Assembly (NCBI GenBank): GCA_964419095.1
Contig: CAYQOG010000020.1
Location: 1 to 15,029, forward strand
DNA length: 15,029 bases
Direction: 5' to 3'
Origin: JAKAVK01 sp964419095
GTDB taxonomy: Archaea; Micrarchaeota; Micrarchaeia; Micrarchaeales; CABMGC01
Shown: positions 13,093 to 15,029 of the stretch, piece by piece
Numbering within the stretch: the stretch's first letter is position 1
How the letters are laid out: each line of letters begins with the position of its first letter
Made by a program: the position numbers and the translations under genes
The notes under the pieces: model-generated
Told to the model about the DNA's origin: nothing
Database searches by the model: none
The model's input: the letters and a program-made list of their open reading frames with translations, nothing else

Positions 13093-13875
13093 ATGGCGAA
13101 GAAATCAGGCAATAAGGGCAAGAAGAACTTGAAGAGGGCTAGGTCAACCCATGCAAAGAGGAGCGCAAGGAAGCCTTCAAGGCCTTCAAAGGCGCACGGA
13201 GCCGCTAAGATGGTCGCCAAGATGAAGAAGGCGAAGATAAAGGAAAAGGTCATGTTCGACATACCCCATTATCCTCAAACAGAAGACTTCACAAGCAGCG
13301 CCGCATGCGCAATGATGGTCCTCAAGTTCATAAACAAGAACTTCCCGTTCAAGAAGGAGCACGAGTACGACATCTGGCAGGAGGCTGTCAATGGAAGCGT
13401 ATGGCACGGATCTAAGTACGGACTGGCATACGCTCTCGCGAAGAGGGGAGCCGACGTTTCAATAGTAAGCAACATGAAGGAGGAGGGCTATGACAGGAAG
13501 CTTGCTGTATATGAGAACATAAACCTCGATACCTTGACAGCTTCGTACAACGAGATAAAGGGTAAGGCAGAGGCCCAGAATGTACAGGAGGATCACAGCG
13601 TGGTAACGATAAACGGGATAAAGAAGGCCCTCTCAAGCAGCAACATTCCAATAGTGCTCATAGACGCGAAGACCATAAACCCTTACATGGAGTCATCGCC
13701 GCACTGGGTGGTCGTCAAGGGATACGACAAGGATGCGTTCTACATCAATGACCCTTACTCGGACAACACAATAACCTTAGACCCTGAAATCTTCAAGTCT
13801 TCATTGGGGTTCGACAACAACTTCCACATGATACTGATAGACTCGAGGCACTTCAAGGGAAAGAAGGGCGGCTAA
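13093..13875 (+). CDS. C39-like papain-fold protein with a strongly basic N-terminal tail
   Basis: The 260-residue protein has two parts. Residues 1-52 are Lys/Arg/Ser/Ala-rich without hydrophobic stretches, resembling disordered nucleic-acid- or ribosome-binding tails. Residues about 55-255 match the C39-like cysteine peptidase fold: IPHYPQTEDF, then a helix, then SSPHWVVVKGYD (His204) and YINDPY (Asp220). In typical family members the helix begins FTCGPAxLMM; here it reads FTSSAACAMM (66-75), so the nucleophile position is Ser68 and a Cys occurs only at 72. The protein may therefore be an inactive or altered enzyme. There is no signal peptide. The ORF begins 22 nt after tRNA-Leu with no room for a TATA box except inside the tRNA, so it is either read through from the tRNA promoter or started from an internal one. 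A downstream start at Met54 would remove the basic tail. The fold call is moderate. Confidence 0.7.
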   Translation: MAKKSGNKGKKNLKRARSTHAKRSARKPSRPSKAHGAAKMVAKMKKAKIKEKVMFDIPHYPQTEDFTSSAACAMMVLKFINKNFPFKKEHEYDIWQEAVNGSVWHGSKYGLAYALAKRGADVSIVSNMKEEGYDRKLAVYENINLDTLTASYNEIKGKAEAQNVQEDHSVVTINGIKKALSSSNIPIVLIDAKTINPYMESSPHWVVVKGYDKDAFYINDPYSDNTITLDPEIFKSSLGFDNNFHMILIDSRHFKGKKGG

Positions 13876-13897
13876 CGTCTCAAGATGCTTAAACTGA

Positions 13898-14239
13898 TTA
13901 TTCTGTTTCCTTAAGCATTCTTAGTATTTCGGCATTAAGTTTTGGCATATCATCCTTTACTATGTGCCATATGACCTTCATGTCCACGCCAAAGTACTCA
14001 TGCACCAAGACGTTCTTGAGTCCAACTACGGCTTTCCATTCTACACCCGAATGCTTTTCCCTAAGCGAATGAGGTATATTCTTGGCAGCTTCCCCTATGA
14101 CTGCCAAGCGTCTCATTACCGCATCCTGAGTGACTGCTGAATCAAGGAACTCCTGCTCTGATTTCCCCTTTGTATATTCGTTTATGTAACCTATGCTGTC
14201 GCGAATGTGCTTAAGAAAAACACTGGTTTCCTTATTCAC
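13898..14239 (-). CDS. hepT: HepT-like HEPN RNase toxin (DUF86 family)
   Basis: HepT toxins are all-alpha HEPN RNases that dimerise; the partner MntA neutralises them by adding AMP to a Tyr in the Rx4HxY motif. The 113-residue length is typical. Recognisable parts are RRLAVIGEAAKNIP (43-56) and GLKNVLVHEYFGVD (73-86), in which His80 and Tyr82 are kept, but the motif Arg is Lys75. The start is GTG at 14239, overlapping the mntA stop by 4 nt (GTGA), so the pair is translationally coupled with the antitoxin first. It converges on the C39-like gene with a 22-bp gap. The Lys may weaken RNase activity. Function is from family knowledge. Confidence 0.87.
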   Translation of the reverse strand: MNKETSVFLKHIRDSIGYINEYTKGKSEQEFLDSAVTQDAVMRRLAVIGEAAKNIPHSLREKHSGVEWKAVVGLKNVLVHEYFGVDMKVIWHIVKDDMPKLNAEILRMLKETE

Positions 14240-14532
14240 AGGATTTCCACCGCTTCTTTAAGTATCCTCTTCCTTATGTATGGGTCAATGGAGGCATAAG
14301 TAAGCAGGTCAACCTTTCTTTTTAGCTTCTTCTCGAGTGCAAGTTTTAGACTAACAAATCCGAGCCCTTTAGGTCTGCTGAACTCGACTAGGATGTCCAC
14401 GTCACTGCCTTTCTTTGCCGTACCCGTGGCAAACGACCCGAAGATTGCGGCTCTCCTGACATCGTTGTCCCTCAGTGTTGGCACTATCCTTTCCTTTATT
14501 GATCTGATTTCCAATTCTTTTCTGTCTGGCAT
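14236..14532 (-). CDS. mntA: MntA-like nucleotidyltransferase antitoxin
   Basis: This 98-residue minimal nucleotidyltransferase has the family motif GS-x10-DxD: Gly32-Ser33 in IFGSFATG and Asp44/Asp46 in GSDVDILVEF, plus the third acidic residue Asp75 in KVDLLTY. In characterised pairs such an enzyme transfers AMP to the HepT Tyr and blocks the toxin. All catalytic residues are present. The ATG at 14532 opens the operon, and hepT starts within its stop codon. A TATA-like element overlapping a 14-bp palindrome lies 25-41 nt upstream, possibly for autoregulation. Such pairs move readily between genomes, and this one stands alone between a convergent C39-like gene and a divergent Rieske gene. 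Confidence 0.88.
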   Translation of the reverse strand: MPDRKELEIRSIKERIVPTLRDNDVRRAAIFGSFATGTAKKGSDVDILVEFSRPKGLGFVSLKLALEKKLKRKVDLLTYASIDPYIRKRILKEAVEIL

Positions 14533-14556
14533 CTTATCACTGGGCTTCTTGCAACC

Positions 14557-14573
14557 AAATATGCATATTTAAC
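14557..14573 (-). promoter_or_regulatory. TATA box overlapping a perfect palindrome upstream of mntA
   Basis: AAATATGCATATTT (14557-14570) is a perfect 14-bp palindrome. On the minus strand TTAAATAT (14573-14566) is TATA-like and centred 37 nt upstream of ATG 14532. The overlap would let a bound dimer block transcription, but no binding protein is known. Confidence 0.4.
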
Positions 14574-14611
14574 ATTCTTATTCTTTGCCTATATGGTTCT
14601 ATTCTGCAAAA

Positions 14612-14619
14612 CTTTATTA
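14612..14619 (+). promoter_or_regulatory. TATA box of the Rieske ferredoxin gene
   Basis: CTTTATTA is centred about 35 nt upstream of ATG 14651, predicting a leader of roughly 10 nt. The following gene overlaps the ferredoxin stop and has no other promoter in view, so this one probably serves both. Confidence 0.4.
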
Positions 14620-14650
14620 GTGTTGCCTGCCTAATCCAGTACGTGAGCTT

Positions 14651-14971
14651 ATGGCATCATACAAGCTTAGCATAAACGCCAAGGACCTGAAAGAGGACTC
14701 GCCAGTGGAAGCGGACATAAACGGCAAGAAGTACGCTGTCTTCCTGCACAAGGGCATGATACACGTGATGGGCGGCACGTGCTCCCATGAGGGAGGCCCT
14801 CTCTACGACGGTTCAATAGACGGCAATGAGCTAATCTGCCCATGGCACAGCGCCGCATACAACATTGACACGGGGAAGGTAAGCGATAACACTCCCTGGG
14901 CGCCTGAGAGCGTAGCCGCATACAGGGCCAACATAAACAGCGCAACGGGAGAAGTCTCAATAGAGATGTGA
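14651..14971 (+). CDS. Rieske-type [2Fe-2S] ferredoxin
   Basis: A 106-residue soluble electron carrier. Both cluster-binding boxes are intact: CSHEGG (Cys44, His46) and CPWHSA (Cys63, His66), which bind a Rieske [2Fe-2S] cluster through two Cys and two His. The boxes lack the extra disulfide Cys of respiratory-complex Rieske proteins, so it resembles the ferredoxin components of oxygenases and nitrite reductases. No signal peptide, membrane anchor or partner reductase or oxygenase is encoded nearby, and the electron partner is unknown. The ATG at 14651 follows a TATA box. The stop overlaps the next start by 4 nt (GTGA). Confidence 0.93.
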   Translation: MASYKLSINAKDLKEDSPVEADINGKKYAVFLHKGMIHVMGGTCSHEGGPLYDGSIDGNELICPWHSAAYNIDTGKVSDNTPWAPESVAAYRANINSATGEVSIEM

Positions 14972-15029
14972 AAGTGTACGAGGAGAAGCTTGTAAAGGGA
15001 ATTGCGCAGGAAAGGATAGGAAGGCTATT
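14968..15029 (+). CDS. Start of a downstream gene, possibly RNase P protein Rpp21/Rnp4 (truncated by the window)
   Basis: A GTG at 14968 overlaps the ferredoxin stop (GTGA) and opens a frame that runs off the window after 20 codons: MKVYEEKLVKGIAQERIGRL. The segment IAQERIGRL resembles the conserved IAxERIxxLF near the N-terminus of archaeal RNase P protein component 4 (Rpp21), a zinc-binding subunit that helps mature tRNA 5' ends. Twenty residues are too few for a firm call; the overlap and open frame make a real gene likely. Confidence 0.45.
   Translation, partial: MKVYEEKLVKGIAQERIGRL

Noticed and set aside
13412..13651. Minus-strand frame within the C39-like gene
   Set aside because: It is a shadow frame with Cys/Pro/Arg-rich composition, and the sense frame has clear His and Asp active-site motifs.
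1..15029. CRISPR array, rRNA or insertion sequence
   Set aside because: No regularly spaced repeats, rRNA-like conserved segments, transposase motifs or terminal inverted repeats were seen. The only mobile element found is the intein.

Overview
The window looks archaeal. It carries fibrillarin (FlpA), an RtcB tRNA ligase interrupted by an intein, a tRNA with an intron outside the anticodon loop, TATA boxes about 25-35 nt upstream of most start codons (leaderless or nearly leaderless transcripts), and the first codons of what may be an archaeal RNase P protein. A thermopsin-type secreted protein, an intracellular GH15 glucoamylase, tight gene packing and an unusual tRNA intron point to a small acidophilic archaeon of the ARMAN/Micrarchaeota kind. 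That placement is an inference; no rRNA or other decisive marker is present.

Layout. 2-1165: the 3' end of a large secreted protein made of Cys-containing beta-repeats and ending in a phage-tail-lysozyme-like domain. 1193-2449 (minus): a putative lipid-anchored thermopsin-family protein. 2548-4797 (minus): a soluble GAF/PAS histidine kinase, divergent from 4841-5503, fibrillarin. About 5510-7230 is an AT-rich island with a sugar-nucleotide transferase, a NUDIX hydrolase converging on it, and a small uncharacterised ORF that shares one symmetric TATA box with the NUDIX gene. 7261-9866 is a two-gene operon: a zinc-ribbon/helical-repeat protein followed by a GH15 glucoamylase with a translation-coupling Shine-Dalgarno site. 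9856-12804 (minus) is RtcB with a 503-residue LAGLIDADG intein inserted exactly before its metal-binding cysteine. 12971-13070 is tRNA-Leu(CAA) with a 15-nt intron in the T-loop. 13093-13875 is a C39-like papain-fold protein with a very basic N-terminal tail and a Ser where the catalytic Cys is expected. 13898-14532 (minus) is an MntA/HepT (nucleotidyltransferase/HEPN) toxin-antitoxin pair. 14651-14971 is a Rieske ferredoxin. 14968-15029 is the start of the next gene, possibly the RNase P protein Rpp21/Rnp4.

How the genes fit together. RNA processing is the recurrent theme: fibrillarin (2'-O-methylation), RtcB (joining of tRNA exons), a neighbouring tRNA that needs splicing and RtcB-type ligation, and possibly an RNase P subunit. 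A second theme is extracellular or surface hydrolysis (lysozyme-like and thermopsin-like proteins). A third is sugar metabolism (GH15, sugar nucleotidyltransferase). The intein and the 5510-7230 island are visibly AT-richer than their surroundings and look acquired. The items most worth following up are the T-loop intron beside rtcB, the RtcB intein with its missing penultimate His, the lysozyme-like domain in an archaeal surface protein, the C39-like protein with its altered active site, and the HepT whose Rx4HxY Arg is Lys.
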